A stretch of 64,000 nucleotides of DNA. It comes from SW10 sp965657795. GTDB taxonomy: Bacteria; Verrucomicrobiota; Verrucomicrobiia; Verrucomicrobiales; Akkermansiaceae. Numbering within the stretch: position 1 is the stretch's first letter; every line of letters begins with the position of its first letter. The notes beneath the pieces are model-generated. The model did no database searches, was not told where the DNA came from, and worked only from the letters and a program-made list of their open reading frames with translations. Made by a program: the position numbers and the translations under genes. The DNA lies in NCBI GenBank assembly GCA_965657795.1, contig CBFHQJ010000002.1, positions 1-64,000 of the forward strand, written 5' to 3'. Shown one piece after another: positions 36,116 to 44,582 of the stretch.

Positions 36116-38167
36116 ATGAAACAGTTTGGATTTTGCCTTAGTGCATTGTTGGTTGGTGGTATTTTGAATGCGCAGGACGTCTTGAAGCCTTTGGTAGTTG
36201 AGGGAGATCGCGAGACTGATGCGGCCGGCAATGTGGCGGTGGAGACTCTCGATGCGGAGCGGGTGAATGAGCTTCTGGGCTACCTTCCGGGATTTGCGTC
36301 TGTGGCCTCTGATTCGGCGGGATACGGCGACATCGTCGGAGTGCGCGGATCGACCAATACTCTCTTCTTCGGAGGCGCGGGTGTCGCGATGATGGTGGAC
36401 GACGTCCCTTATGGTGATGTTTTTGGATACTCGACCGAGTTTTTTGATCTGGAGTCCTTCACGCTTCACCGTGGTCCACAGGGCTCCCGTTTTGCCCGTA
36501 ATGGGGTGGGTGGCCTGATGGAGCTCAGAACTTTGAGGCCCGGCGATGAAGTTGAGCACGCGTTCAGCGCTGAATATGGCAGCTACAATCTTACGCATCT
36601 GAGGTTCCGTTCCAGTGGCCCCCTGGAAAAGGATTGGTCCTATTCGTTTCAGACTTACTTCAAGGAGCGGGATGGGTTGGTTGAAAATACCACTCTCGGT
36701 CGCGACACCGACACCCGTGAGCAGTTCGGCACGCTGGCGAGCCTTTATTATCACCCCAGCAAGGACCTCGAAATGCGCTTCCGCTTCATGTATGAGCGGA
36801 CTCGCGACGGCAGTCAGCGATTGACCGCGCTGCCGGGGGTGAATTCCGCTTTTGGTCCGATTGTTGACTCCCAGCGGGTGCAGGATCCTTTTAAAGTGGC
36901 CAGCAATGTCCCCGGGGTGACCGAGATCGATCGCTTTCAGCTTTCGATGCACGTTGATCAGGACTTCGAATGGGGAAATCTGAAGTCGATTACCTCCTAT
37001 TCGAACTGGAAACTCGGGCCAAACACGGTTGATCTCGATTTGACGGCATTCGACCTTTCAAGATCCTCGATCCGGCAGGAGCAGAATCTTTTCAGCCAGG
37101 AGTTCCGCCTCCAGTCCGATCAAGATGCCTCTCTTCGCTGGCTTGGTGGATTGGCTTATTTGAACAAGGATAATGTGGGCGTTGCCAATCGCTTTTTCCC
37201 CCTTCCGTTTGGAGGAATCTTTGCGAATCAGTTCACGAACTTTGACATCGAAGAGGAGAGCGTCGCTCTCTTCGGAAACGTTCAGTGGGATCCGGCCGAG
37301 AATCTGACCGTGGAAGTGGGCGGCCGTCTTGAGTATGTCGACAACTCCATCACCCGGACCAAAACGGAGCCGGGTGGAGGGTTTATTCCGCTTCCACCTG
37401 CTTTTGCCAGCGAGAGTGATGGATTCTATTTCTCGCCGTCTCTCGGTGCGACATACACTTTGAATTCGAATATGAGTGTCTTTGCCCGGACCTCGTTGTC
37501 ATATAAGCCTCAGGGATTTACTGCCTTCAGCGATAACCCGGCGACCACGGATTTTGATGAAGAGCAATCCTGGGAAACTGAGATCGGTGTGCGCTATCAA
37601 ACTTCCGATCAATCGCTTGGCGCGGAATTACGCGGATACTACAAGCAAATTGACGACTATCAGGTCAACCAGAGTGTCCCAAACACGACGGACTTCATCA
37701 TTGCCAATGCCGACCGGGTGGAAGCTCTCGGAGTGGAAGGTGAAGTCTTCTGGAAGCCTGTAAGTGGTCTCACGGTCCAAGCCAGTGCAGGCTGGAACCA
37801 AATTGAGTTTGAGGAACACACTGGAGCGGGCGGTGCCGACCTGTCCGGAAACGATGTGCCTTTCCTCCCGGAATTTACCGCTGGAATGGTGGTTCGGTAT
37901 GACTTTGACAACGGGTTCTTCGCCCAGACCGGAGTTCGTGCGGTGGGTGCCACTTACTTCGACGAAACCAACAACGGTGACTTTCGCCAAGGTTCTTACG
38001 AGGTTTGGGATGCCCAGCTTGGCTACCAGGGGGAGAGCTGGAATGCGGCGATTTTTGCCCGTAATCTCTTCGACGAAGATTATTACAGCTTCATGAACAA
38101 TCAGATCTCGGCAGGTGTTGCCGGTGACCCTGAAATGTATGGCATTCGCGTTGGTTTGGAATTCTAA
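36116..38167 (+). CDS. TonB-dependent outer membrane receptor
   Basis: 683 residues from the ATG at 36116, which gives signal peptide MKQFGFCLSALLVGGILNA. A plug domain (about 20-150) contains DIVGVRGSTNTLFFGG, DDVPYGDVFGYSTE and LHRGPQGSRFARNGVGGL. The 22-strand barrel follows, with NLFDEDYYSFMNNQ near the end and the C-terminal strand GIRVGLEF. It imports a large or scarce solute, perhaps a siderophore, cofactor or glycan, using TonB energy. No carbohydrate-type N-terminal extension or SusD partner lies nearby, so the substrate is open. It is divergent from the FGE-like gene. Confidence 0.92.
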   Translation: MKQFGFCLSALLVGGILNAQDVLKPLVVEGDRETDAAGNVAVETLDAERVNELLGYLPGFASVASDSAGYGDIVGVRGSTNTLFFGGAGVAMMVDDVPYGDVFGYSTEFFDLESFTLHRGPQGSRFARNGVGGLMELRTLRPGDEVEHAFSAEYGSYNLTHLRFRSSGPLEKDWSYSFQTYFKERDGLVENTTLGRDTDTREQFGTLASLYYHPSKDLEMRFRFMYERTRDGSQRLTALPGVNSAFGPIVDSQRVQDPFKVASNVPGVTEIDRFQLSMHVDQDFEWGNLKSITSYSNWKLGPNTVDLDLTAFDLSRSSIRQEQNLFSQEFRLQSDQDASLRWLGGLAYLNKDNVGVANRFFPLPFGGIFANQFTNFDIEEESVALFGNVQWDPAENLTVEVGGRLEYVDNSITRTKTEPGGGFIPLPPAFASESDGFYFSPSLGATYTLNSNMSVFARTSLSYKPQGFTAFSDNPATTDFDEEQSWETEIGVRYQTSDQSLGAELRGYYKQIDDYQVNQSVPNTTDFIIANADRVEALGVEGEVFWKPVSGLTVQASAGWNQIEFEEHTGAGGADLSGNDVPFLPEFTAGMVVRYDFDNGFFAQTGVRAVGATYFDETNNGDFRQGSYEVWDAQLGYQGESWNAAIFARNLFDEDYYSFMNNQISAGVAGDPEMYGIRVGLEF

Positions 38168-38263
38168 AAGAATTCAGAGTTAGATTGGGCTTGCCAGCGA
38201 GGTGGTTTTGTGGTTTTCCACTCCGCCCGCAGGCGAATCCTCGCTTGTTTATTTTTTGGAGTT

Positions 38264-38533
38264 ATGGATGCCGACAATATCGTACCGTTTGAAGCACCTA
38301 CTCCTCCTCCCCGTTCCAGTGCGATCCCTATGAAAAACGATCTTGTCGAAAAGGCTTCTGAAATTGTCTCTGACCCCCTCGTACTCATCAACCTCGTGTC
38401 GAAGCGCGTGGCTCAGTTGAATCAGGGCCGTTCTCCTTTGATCGATGCTCTTCCCAGCATGGGCTTTGCCGATATTGCTCTTACCGAAATTATTGAGGGT
38501 AAGATCAAGCTTGTTGAAGGAACGAATTCCTAA
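38264..38533 (+). CDS. rpoZ: RNA polymerase omega subunit
   Basis: 89 residues. The ATG at 38264 is preferred because TTGGAG sits five bases before it; a second ATG at 38330 begins MKNDLVEKASEIVSDP. The conserved omega core is LVLINLVSKRVAQLNQGRSP, then MGFADIALTEIIEGKIKLV. Omega helps fold and stabilise beta-prime. It precedes smpB by 42 bases. A short hairpin (GTCTGC, 38539-38544, with GCAGAC, 38555-38560) lies between them, without a T-tract. Confidence 0.85.
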   Translation: MDADNIVPFEAPTPPPRSSAIPMKNDLVEKASEIVSDPLVLINLVSKRVAQLNQGRSPLIDALPSMGFADIALTEIIEGKIKLVEGTNS

Positions 38534-38575
38534 AACCGGTCTGCTTTTTTCAAGGCAGACGCCATCTTACGTGTC

Positions 38576-39043
38576 ATGTCTAAAGAAGTAGCCACCAACA
38601 AACGAGCGCGCCGTGATTACAATATCACGGAGACCTTTGAGGCCGGATTGGTTCTTCGTGGCACGGAGGTGAAATCAATTCGCGAAGGCAAGGTCAGTAT
38701 TACCGAGTCCTTCGCGCGGATTGAGCGTGGTGAGTGCTGGCTTTATGGTTGTGACATTCAGCCGTGGCAGACTGCCGGGGCCTTCTTCCAGCATGAGGCC
38801 AAGCGGCCTCGCAAACTCCTCCTGCATAAGAACGAAATTCTTAAGCTTTCGCAGTCAACACTGCAGAAGGGCTTCACTTTGATCTGCCTCAAGCTCTACT
38901 TCAAGGGGCGACGCGTGAAGGTCCAGCTCGGCCTTGGAAAGGGTAAGGGGCACAACGACCAGCGCCAGGATCTCAAAAAGAAGACCGAGTTGCGGGAAGC
39001 CCAGCGTGAAGTGGCCCGTTTTAACAAAGGGCGTGGGCTCTAA
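38576..39043 (+). CDS. smpB: SsrA (tmRNA)-binding protein SmpB
   Basis: 155 residues of normal length. Family signatures: NKRARRDYNITETFEAGLVL, RGTEVKSIREGKVSI, SFARIERGECWLYGCDI, HEAKRPRKLLLHKNEI and the basic C-terminal tail GLGKGKGHNDQRQDLKKK. It delivers tmRNA to stalled ribosomes for trans-translation. The tmRNA gene itself is not seen in the window. It follows rpoZ on the same strand and converges on the gene ending at 39059. Confidence 0.97.
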   Translation: MSKEVATNKRARRDYNITETFEAGLVLRGTEVKSIREGKVSITESFARIERGECWLYGCDIQPWQTAGAFFQHEAKRPRKLLLHKNEILKLSQSTLQKGFTLICLKLYFKGRRVKVQLGLGKGKGHNDQRQDLKKKTELREAQREVARFNKGRGL

Positions 39044-39058
39044 GTTCGCACTTGCCGA

Positions 39059-40312
39059 CTATCGGTGCGTCGGCTTGGCGAGCGCTTTGAAGACGGGTTG
39101 TAGCTCGACAGCTGGCAGGTACTTCTCACCAAGCTTCTCCATCATGCGATCGAACTTTTTGGGGTCGTGCTCGGTCAGTGGGGTGAAATGGCTGCCAAAT
39201 CTGGCGAGCTGGCTTTCGGAGAACTCATCAAGGGCTTCAGTTGCCTGGACATGAGCCACGGCCTCCTTGCTCCGCGAAAGTTTGGCGTGGAGCTTGTCGA
39301 TCTCCTGTTTGAATCGTCCTTTTAATTTGCAGTCTGATGTCAGCATACGGGTCAGATAGGTCGCATCGCCTTTAGCACTCAGGGCCAGTTCTTTCAGGTA
39401 GGGGAGAGCCCGCTTCTCAAAGGTTTCGATTTCAGCGCCTCTGGTTGAGGCATTTTCGTAGAGGCCTTGAGCATACATCCAGATCATTCCAATCGCAACA
39501 TCGCGCGAATCCGGCATCTCTCGTGTCCCCACGTAAAAGTTGTGAGTGGCGTCCTCATCGAATTTGGCGGCTGAGTAGGCGGTCATGTAGCGATGACTGC
39601 TATTGGTGCTTCCTGCCATGAAGTGGTGGCCTTTATTGGCTCCCGTCATGTCAGGCGTAAGGTAGCCTGAAACCGTGTAGGTGCCGGCGCTGTTCAATTT
39701 GAGTGAATTAAAGAAGGCCGCGGCCGCTCCGCTTTTATCCCCGCCAAAGTGAACGCCATTATCGCTGATCTTGTAGTCGCGACCGATATCCGAGAGGACG
39801 TCGCGGGTATGGGCGAAATTGTTGATCAAGGTGACTTGTCCCTCGTGGCGGGCTTCGATCGGGCTCGCGATGATCATGCCAAGAACGTCGGCAGCCTCGC
39901 GGAACGGTTGCAGTGTCTCCTGCTTGGCGCCATCGGACTGGGTCCAGATCATCACCGGGGCCTCCGACCTGGGGGCGAGATCCCTGGGGATGTAAATGAA
40001 GTAAGATGTGTCGGCATCGGCCTCGATTGGGCCCTCCTGTCTTCCGGAATTGCCCGCTGCCTGGACTTCCTTCTTTTTAAAATGCTTTTCGAGAAAGGCC
40101 TGATCTTGTTCGGAAAACTCATCGATTCCCAAGGTGAGTTCGCGGCCGTCCCTGGTGATCAATTGGATCGAGCCATTTTGGGTCATCTCAATGGCCTTGG
40201 CCGAAATTTTAGTCCCGCTCTTTGAGGTCCAAATGCGAAGCTCGGTTGGCTCGATGGCCCCCGCGTAAGAAGATAGGGCGAAGAGTAAACACGCAAGTGG
40301 GCGGAGTTTCAT
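39059..40312 (-). CDS. Secreted SHD1-domain protein with alpha/beta-hydrolase-like region
   Basis: 417 residues. Signal peptide MKLRPLACLLFALSSYAGA. Residues about 25-85 form an SHD1 (SLA1 homology) domain: LRIWTSKSGTKISAKAIEM and ELTLGIDEFSEQDQAFLEKH, common in exported proteins of Planctomycetes and Verrucomicrobia. Residues about 105-300 look hydrolase-like (YFIYIPRDL, APVMIWTQSDGAK, GVHFGGDKSGAAAAFF), but the classic GxSxG nucleophile is replaced by GDKSGAA, so catalysis is uncertain. The remainder is helical. Function unknown. Confidence 0.72.
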   Translation of the reverse strand: MKLRPLACLLFALSSYAGAIEPTELRIWTSKSGTKISAKAIEMTQNGSIQLITRDGRELTLGIDEFSEQDQAFLEKHFKKKEVQAAGNSGRQEGPIEADADTSYFIYIPRDLAPRSEAPVMIWTQSDGAKQETLQPFREAADVLGMIIASPIEARHEGQVTLINNFAHTRDVLSDIGRDYKISDNGVHFGGDKSGAAAAFFNSLKLNSAGTYTVSGYLTPDMTGANKGHHFMAGSTNSSHRYMTAYSAAKFDEDATHNFYVGTREMPDSRDVAIGMIWMYAQGLYENASTRGAEIETFEKRALPYLKELALSAKGDATYLTRMLTSDCKLKGRFKQEIDKLHAKLSRSKEAVAHVQATEALDEFSESQLARFGSHFTPLTEHDPKKFDRMMEKLGEKYLPAVELQPVFKALAKPTHR

Positions 40313-40395
40313 GATTGTTTAAGCTACTTGGTTTGGAGGGGCGTGTCAAAGAAGCAAAAACTGCTTGATCGTCCGGAGTGCAGACGTCTGTTCGA

Positions 40396-41082
40396 CTAGG
40401 CTTCCCGGATTCCCTTCACCGCCGCAGCCATGTCAGGTGCCCCGAAAGTGGAGGATCCGGCTACGAAGACATTGGCCCCTGCCGCCGCGGCAATCCCGGC
40501 GGTCTCCAGTCCGATTCCGCCATCTACTTCAATATGATAGTTGAGGTCGTTGTCGGCCCGGTATTTGGCGCCGGCCTCGACTTTGGGCATCACCTCTTCC
40601 ATGAAAGACTGTCCACCAAATCCCGGCACCACGGTCATCACGAGGAGGAGATCAATTTCGCCCAGATAAGGAACGACTGCCTCGAATGGGGTCGCGGGGT
40701 TGAGCGCCAAACCAGCGAGGCAATTGGCCTCACGAATGGCTTTCAAAGTGGCTGCGACATCGTGGTCCGCTTCCGCTTCGACATGCACCGTGATCAGATC
40801 AGCCCCCGCCGCGACGAAGCGCGGAAGGTAGTGATCCGGCCGTGTGATCATGAGGTGGACATCAAGGAAGATATCATTGGTCTCATGAACGGCTTGAATG
40901 ATGGCCGGGCCAAAGGAGATATTATCGACAAAGTGTCCGTCCATGACATCAAGGTGCATCCAATCGGCTCCGGCATTGATGGCGTGGGAAGTTTCAGCCC
41001 CGACCCGGCCGAAGTCGGCGGCGAGAAGGGAAGGGGCGATGATGCGATCTTGAAAGGTCAACTTTTTCACGCCGCGAGTCAT
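40396..41082 (-). CDS. rpe: Ribulose-phosphate 3-epimerase
   Basis: 228 residues, a complete TIM barrel. IIAPSLLAADFGRVG, DWMHLDVMDGHFVDN (metal-binding His and Asp), FLDVHLMITRPD, GLALNPATPFEAVVPYL, LLVMTVVPGFGGQSF and IEVDGGIGLE are all canonical. It interconverts ribulose 5-phosphate and xylulose 5-phosphate in the pentose phosphate pathway in the cytoplasm. It stands between the SHD1 gene and the small periplasmic gene at 41134, all on the minus strand, with short gaps of 52 to 84 bases. Confidence 0.97.
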   Translation of the reverse strand: MTRGVKKLTFQDRIIAPSLLAADFGRVGAETSHAINAGADWMHLDVMDGHFVDNISFGPAIIQAVHETNDIFLDVHLMITRPDHYLPRFVAAGADLITVHVEAEADHDVAATLKAIREANCLAGLALNPATPFEAVVPYLGEIDLLLVMTVVPGFGGQSFMEEVMPKVEAGAKYRADNDLNYHIEVDGGIGLETAGIAAAAGANVFVAGSSTFGAPDMAAAVKGIREA

Positions 41083-41133
41083 AAGGGGAAATCTGGCTCG
41101 AGGCGCGAAAAAAAATCAGGCCGGGAGGAGAAC

Positions 41134-41673
41134 TTATTCTCCCAGCGGCTTGATCACGGTGGCGTGTTCGTCGAAGCGGGCGCTGGCTCCCGTTCCGTCG
41201 AGGATATACCTGAGGGCGATCGAGGCCGGGATGTTTGTCATCTTCAAGGTGACCTGCTGTTTGCTGACTTTGCTTTTGGGGTCACGGAGGACGAAGTTGG
41301 CTGCCAGCTTCTTGTTGCTGGCTTTCGTGATGAGAACATCGAGGGCTTCGAGAGCTTCTTCGAGAGTCGCCTTGTTGAAGTTGATCTCGGGAATCTTGAC
41401 CTCTTCGAAGAGAGCTTTTCGACGCGCCACTTTGGCCCGGGCATTCAATTCGGGAATTCTGGCAAGTTGGAATTTCGCGGGTGCAAACCCCGGCTTGATT
41501 CTGAGGACATTGTGAAAGGCGGTTTTTGCCGTCTCGGGTTTGCCGGCCTTCAGCGCGGCCATGCCTTTCTGATACCAGGCTGCTGCACTCAGCTCCTTTG
41601 CTTGTCTGTCCTGGGCGACTCCGGCGCACGTCAGCGCCAGACCGATTGCTATATTAGCGGTCAGTTTTTTCAT
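41134..41673 (-). CDS. Small exported protein with a TPR-like and a secretin/STN-like domain
   Basis: 179 residues. Signal peptide MKKLTANIAIGLALTCAGVA. Residues about 28-80 look like TPR helices (AWYQKGMAALKAGKPETAKTA). The C-terminal 85 residues (TLEEALEALDVLITKAS, then SKVSKQQVTLKMTNIPASIA and LRYILDGTGASARFD) have the layout of the secretin/TonB short N-terminal (STN) domain. Verrucomicrobia use similar modules in type IV pilus/secretin-like periplasmic parts, so it could be an accessory piece of an export system. No secretin gene is nearby. Two perfect palindromes (41708-41740) lie 35-67 bases upstream of its start. Confidence 0.62.
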   Translation of the reverse strand: MKKLTANIAIGLALTCAGVAQDRQAKELSAAAWYQKGMAALKAGKPETAKTAFHNVLRIKPGFAPAKFQLARIPELNARAKVARRKALFEEVKIPEINFNKATLEEALEALDVLITKASNKKLAANFVLRDPKSKVSKQQVTLKMTNIPASIALRYILDGTGASARFDEHATVIKPLGE

Positions 41674-41707
41674 TGTTTCTTGGGATTAGGTTGGTGTTTG
41701 TGACATC

Positions 41708-41740
41708 TCGAAAATTCGAAAGTCACACTAGCAAGCTAGT
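41708..41740. promoter_or_regulatory. Twin perfect palindromes in a divergent intergenic region
   Basis: TCGAA-AA-TTCGA (41708-41719) and ACTAGC-AA-GCTAGT (41727-41740) are each perfect and each has AA at the centre. Their centres are 20 bases apart, close to two helical turns, so bound dimers would face the same side of the DNA. They lie upstream of the start at 41673. The arms differ from each other and from the LexA site. Confidence 0.5.
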
Positions 41741-41839
41741 AAGTCCGCGATGGTCCGTCAAGAAACCGTCATTTTGGCTCAGAATTTGGTATTTTGTCCA
41801 TTTTGGTTAGGAAACACACATTTCTCGCTGGACAAATAG

Positions 41840-41853
41840 TGTTCATTAAAACA
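41840..41853 (+). promoter_or_regulatory. LexA operator (probable autoregulatory SOS box)
   Basis: TGTTC-ATTA-AAACA lies 10 bases before the lexA start codon. I recall verrucomicrobial LexA binding TGTTC-N4-GAACA; this site differs at one position of the right arm. Its place directly before lexA supports autorepression. A second inverted repeat, TTTGTCCA (41793-41800) with TGGACAAA (41829-41836), lies just upstream. Confidence 0.7.
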
Positions 41854-41863
41854 ATAGTCCTTC

Positions 41864-42481
41864 ATGGCTTACAGACTCACGCAGCGACAACAGCAGTTGT
41901 TGGATTTTCTTAAGTTATCTCAAAACAAGAACGGCTTGATGCCTTCAACCCGTGAAATTCAGGCGCATTTTGGTTTTGCTAGTCAAACTGCTGCGATGTG
42001 TCATCTACGTGCTCTCGAGAAAAAAGGGGTGATTGTTCGTTTGCCTGGCAAGGCCCGGGCGGTGGTCTTTCCTGAGGATTTGGAACGTGAGGAAGTCGTG
42101 GATATCCCGGTTTACGGTTCGATTGCCGCGGGCATGGCAGAAGCGGTTGAAGAGGACAAACAAGGCTGTATTTCCATCGATATCGCATCACTTGGGATTC
42201 CCCGCAACGCCCGCACTTTTGCTCTCAAGGTTCGTGGCGAGTCAATGATCGACGCCCACATTTGCGATGGCGATACGGTGTTCCTTGAGTTCCGTGAGCC
42301 GCGGCATCTGGACATCGTGGCCGCATTGATTGACGGTGAGACCACCTTGAAGCGTTTTGTATTGGAGAATGGGCGCCCGTTCCTCCGCGCGGAGAACAAG
42401 GACTTTCCGGATCTGATTCCGGCTCGCGAACTAGTAGTGCAGGGGGTTCTCGTGGGTCTGCTCCGGACCGGCCTGATGTAG
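41864..42481 (+). CDS. lexA: LexA SOS repressor
   Basis: 205 residues. The N-terminal winged helix has TQRQQQLLDFLKLSQNKNGL, PSTREIQAHFGFASQTAA and LRALEKKGVI. The self-cleavage site is Ala89-Gly90 in GSIAAGMAE. Ser127 (VRGESMIDAHI) and Lys163 (TTLKRFV) form the catalytic dyad. It represses DNA-damage genes and cleaves itself with RecA filaments. A LexA-type operator precedes the gene and a strong intrinsic terminator follows, so it appears monocistronic. Confidence 0.97.
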   Translation: MAYRLTQRQQQLLDFLKLSQNKNGLMPSTREIQAHFGFASQTAAMCHLRALEKKGVIVRLPGKARAVVFPEDLEREEVVDIPVYGSIAAGMAEAVEEDKQGCISIDIASLGIPRNARTFALKVRGESMIDAHICDGDTVFLEFREPRHLDIVAALIDGETTLKRFVLENGRPFLRAENKDFPDLIPARELVVQGVLVGLLRTGLM

Positions 42482-42517
42482 GAGCATCAACTCTCATCGG
42501 CCCCGAAATTGGACACC

Positions 42518-42548
42518 AGACCCAGAAGATCACTTCTGGGTCTTTTTT
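42518..42548 (+). terminator. Intrinsic terminator of lexA
   Basis: A perfect 11-base stem (AGACCCAGAAG with CTTCTGGGTCT) around the loop ATCA is followed by a run of six T. It lies 37 bases after the lexA stop. Confidence 0.93.
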
Positions 42549-42577
42549 GTCCCTCTGTTTCAAGGTCAGGCAAAAAT

Positions 42578-42599
42578 GTCACACTTAAGGTGACTTAAG
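42578..42599. promoter_or_regulatory. Possible operator before the glycosyltransferase-phosphoesterase gene
   Basis: GTCAC (42578) and GTGAC (42590) face each other, and ACTTAAG is repeated at 42583 and 42593, a 10-base period. The cluster lies 34-55 bases before the start at 42633. Similar GTGAC/GTCAC half-sites occur before the porin, pstS and pstC. No regulator can be named from sequence alone. Confidence 0.4.
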
Positions 42600-42632
42600 T
42601 TTTCAACTTCGCCAATTATACGCTGGTGGAGG

Positions 42633-44582
42633 ATGAAAGTGGAAATTGTTACCGATACCTACCTTCCCGATGTCAACGGGGTTGCGATGACGCTGGGCCG
42701 GCTGGTCAGCGGGTTGAAGAGTCTGGGGCATTCGGTTCACGTTATTCATACCGCTCGAACGGAGATTGTGGAGGAGGAGACCCAACTCCGCGGAATTTCA
42801 CTTCCGGGTTATCAGGAGGTGAGGGTTGGCTTGCCCAAGCCTTTTAAGTTCAAAAAAGCATGGCGGGCACGTCGGCCCGATGTCGTTTATATCGCGACCG
42901 AAAGTCCGATGGGCGGCTCTGCGGTCAAGGCTTGTGAGAAACTGGGAATTCCGTGTGTGATGGGATTCCATACCAATTTTGATCAGTATCTCAGCCGCTA
43001 TCACCTGGAGGGAGTCCGGCCACTGGCAGTTTCTTATCTCAGGAAGATGCACAATCGGGCAAACCTGACGATTGTTCCGACCGTCAATGTTCGGGATCGT
43101 TTGCTGGCTTATGGTTTCGAAAAGCTGGAGGTGATGGGCAGGGGAGTCGATACGGATTTGTTCTCGCCTCGTCGCCGGAGCCAAAAGCTCAGGGACAGCT
43201 GGGGAGCCGGGCCAGCCAGTCCGGTGGCAATTATCGTGGGCCGCGTTGCTCCTGAAAAAAATCTCGGATTGGCAATGAGGGCTTTGGAAAAAATGCGCGA
43301 GCAGTCGCCGGATCTAGTGGCCGTAGTGGTGGGAGATGGTCCCTCGCGTAAAACTTTGGAAAAGAGCCATCCTCGGGTGGTCTTTGCGGGAATGAGGACC
43401 GGGATCGATTTGGCAACTCACTACGCCTCGGCGGATGTCTTACTTTTTCCAAGTGAGACCGAAACCTTCGGAAATGTTACTCTCGAAGGCATGGCGAGCG
43501 GGTTGATCACTGTGAGTTATGACTATGCCGCAGCACGCTCGCACGTTCAGCATGGGAGGAATGGTCTCAAGGTGCGATTGGGCGACGAAGAGAATTATAT
43601 CCGGCAGGCCAGGATTTCATTGGCTCTGGACAGGTGGGGGGAAATGCGAAAGCTCGCGCGCCGATCGTCCGAAAAGCAATCGTGGTCTGGAATTGTTTCT
43701 GAATTCGAGTCCCATCTTCACGGAGTCATTCCCCCGAAAATGGAACGAAGTGGCCGTGCCATTTCGTGTGACACCAAGGGGAATTTTCATTTCAAGACAG
43801 TTGTTCTTTCCGATGTCCATCTTGGAACCCCTGATTGTAAAGCCGAGGAGCTCTGTGAATTTCTAAAAAGAGTGAGATGCGAGCGTTTGATCCTGAATGG
43901 AGATATCATTGATGGCTGGGCTTTGCGTCGCGGGGGGAAATGGCTGCCATCTCACACTCGTTTCATCCGTTTGATTCTGAGGAAGCTTGAAAAAGAGGGA
44001 ACCGAAGTGGTTTATCTGAGGGGGAATCATGATGACATTCTTGAGCGCTTCCTCCCTCTTGCGGTGGGTGGATTGGAGGTGGTCAAGGAGATGGTTTATG
44101 AGTCGGAGAAAGGTCGCAAATACCTTGTCGTTCACGGAGATGGTTTTGACCAAGTGTCGGCAAACCATCGCTGGTTGGCCAGGGCGGGGGCGGTGGGCTA
44201 CGATTGGCTGCTGAAGTTTAATCGCTTCTACAATTGGTGGCGGGAAAAAAGGGGAAAGGAATATTTCTCTCTGAGCAAGGTGGTGAAGGCAAAGGTGAAG
44301 GCTTCGGTTTCTTTTGTGGGACGTTACGAAGAGCAGCTTCAGGAGTTTGCCCGGAGTCGCGGCTGTCATGGAATCATTTGCGGGCATATTCATACCCCGG
44401 CCGATAGCCAAATCGGTGAAATCCATTACCTGAACTCCGGCGACTGGGTGGAGTCGATGACGGGGATCATTGAGCACCTCGACGGAGAGATGGAGTTGTT
44501 TAGTTATGAAGACTTTCTCTCGTGGCCGGGAGTGAGGATCGATCCTCCGGAGGCAGAGCTCCAGATGCCGCTGGCAGTATGA
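42633..44582 (+). CDS. Fused GT4 glycosyltransferase and PlcP-like metallophosphoesterase
   Basis: 649 residues, no signal peptide. Residues 1-370 are a GT-B family 4 glycosyltransferase: IVTDTYLPDVNGVAMTLGRL, GFHTNFDQYLSRYH, IIVGRVAPEKNLGLAMRALE and LFPSETETFGNVTLEGMASG. From about residue 385 a calcineurin-type phosphoesterase follows with all five metal motifs: LSDVHLG, NGDIIDGW, RGNHDD, VVHGDGFD and GHIHTP. The second half resembles the UDP-diacylglucosamine hydrolase-like enzyme PlcP, a phospholipase C, and the first half Agt-type diacylglycerol glycosyltransferases. In marine bacteria these replace phospholipids by glycolipids under phosphate limitation. The pst genes downstream support this, but the substrate is inferred. 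The next gene overlaps its stop (ATGA). Confidence 0.82.
   Translation: MKVEIVTDTYLPDVNGVAMTLGRLVSGLKSLGHSVHVIHTARTEIVEEETQLRGISLPGYQEVRVGLPKPFKFKKAWRARRPDVVYIATESPMGGSAVKACEKLGIPCVMGFHTNFDQYLSRYHLEGVRPLAVSYLRKMHNRANLTIVPTVNVRDRLLAYGFEKLEVMGRGVDTDLFSPRRRSQKLRDSWGAGPASPVAIIVGRVAPEKNLGLAMRALEKMREQSPDLVAVVVGDGPSRKTLEKSHPRVVFAGMRTGIDLATHYASADVLLFPSETETFGNVTLEGMASGLITVSYDYAAARSHVQHGRNGLKVRLGDEENYIRQARISLALDRWGEMRKLARRSSEKQSWSGIVSEFESHLHGVIPPKMERSGRAISCDTKGNFHFKTVVLSDVHLGTPDCKAEELCEFLKRVRCERLILNGDIIDGWALRRGGKWLPSHTRFIRLILRKLEKEGTEVVYLRGNHDDILERFLPLAVGGLEVVKEMVYESEKGRKYLVVHGDGFDQVSANHRWLARAGAVGYDWLLKFNRFYNWWREKRGKEYFSLSKVVKAKVKASVSFVGRYEEQLQEFARSRGCHGIICGHIHTPADSQIGEIHYLNSGDWVESMTGIIEHLDGEMELFSYEDFLSWPGVRIDPPEAELQMPLAV

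Noticed and set aside
38539..38560. Terminator between rpoZ and smpB
   Set aside because: The stem is only six pairs with a 10-base loop and no T-tract on the plus strand; recorded as a hairpin only.
40378..41703. 441-codon plus-strand frame opposite rpe and its neighbour
   Set aside because: The opposite strand has a canonical ribulose-phosphate epimerase and an exported protein; the plus frame has no family resemblance.
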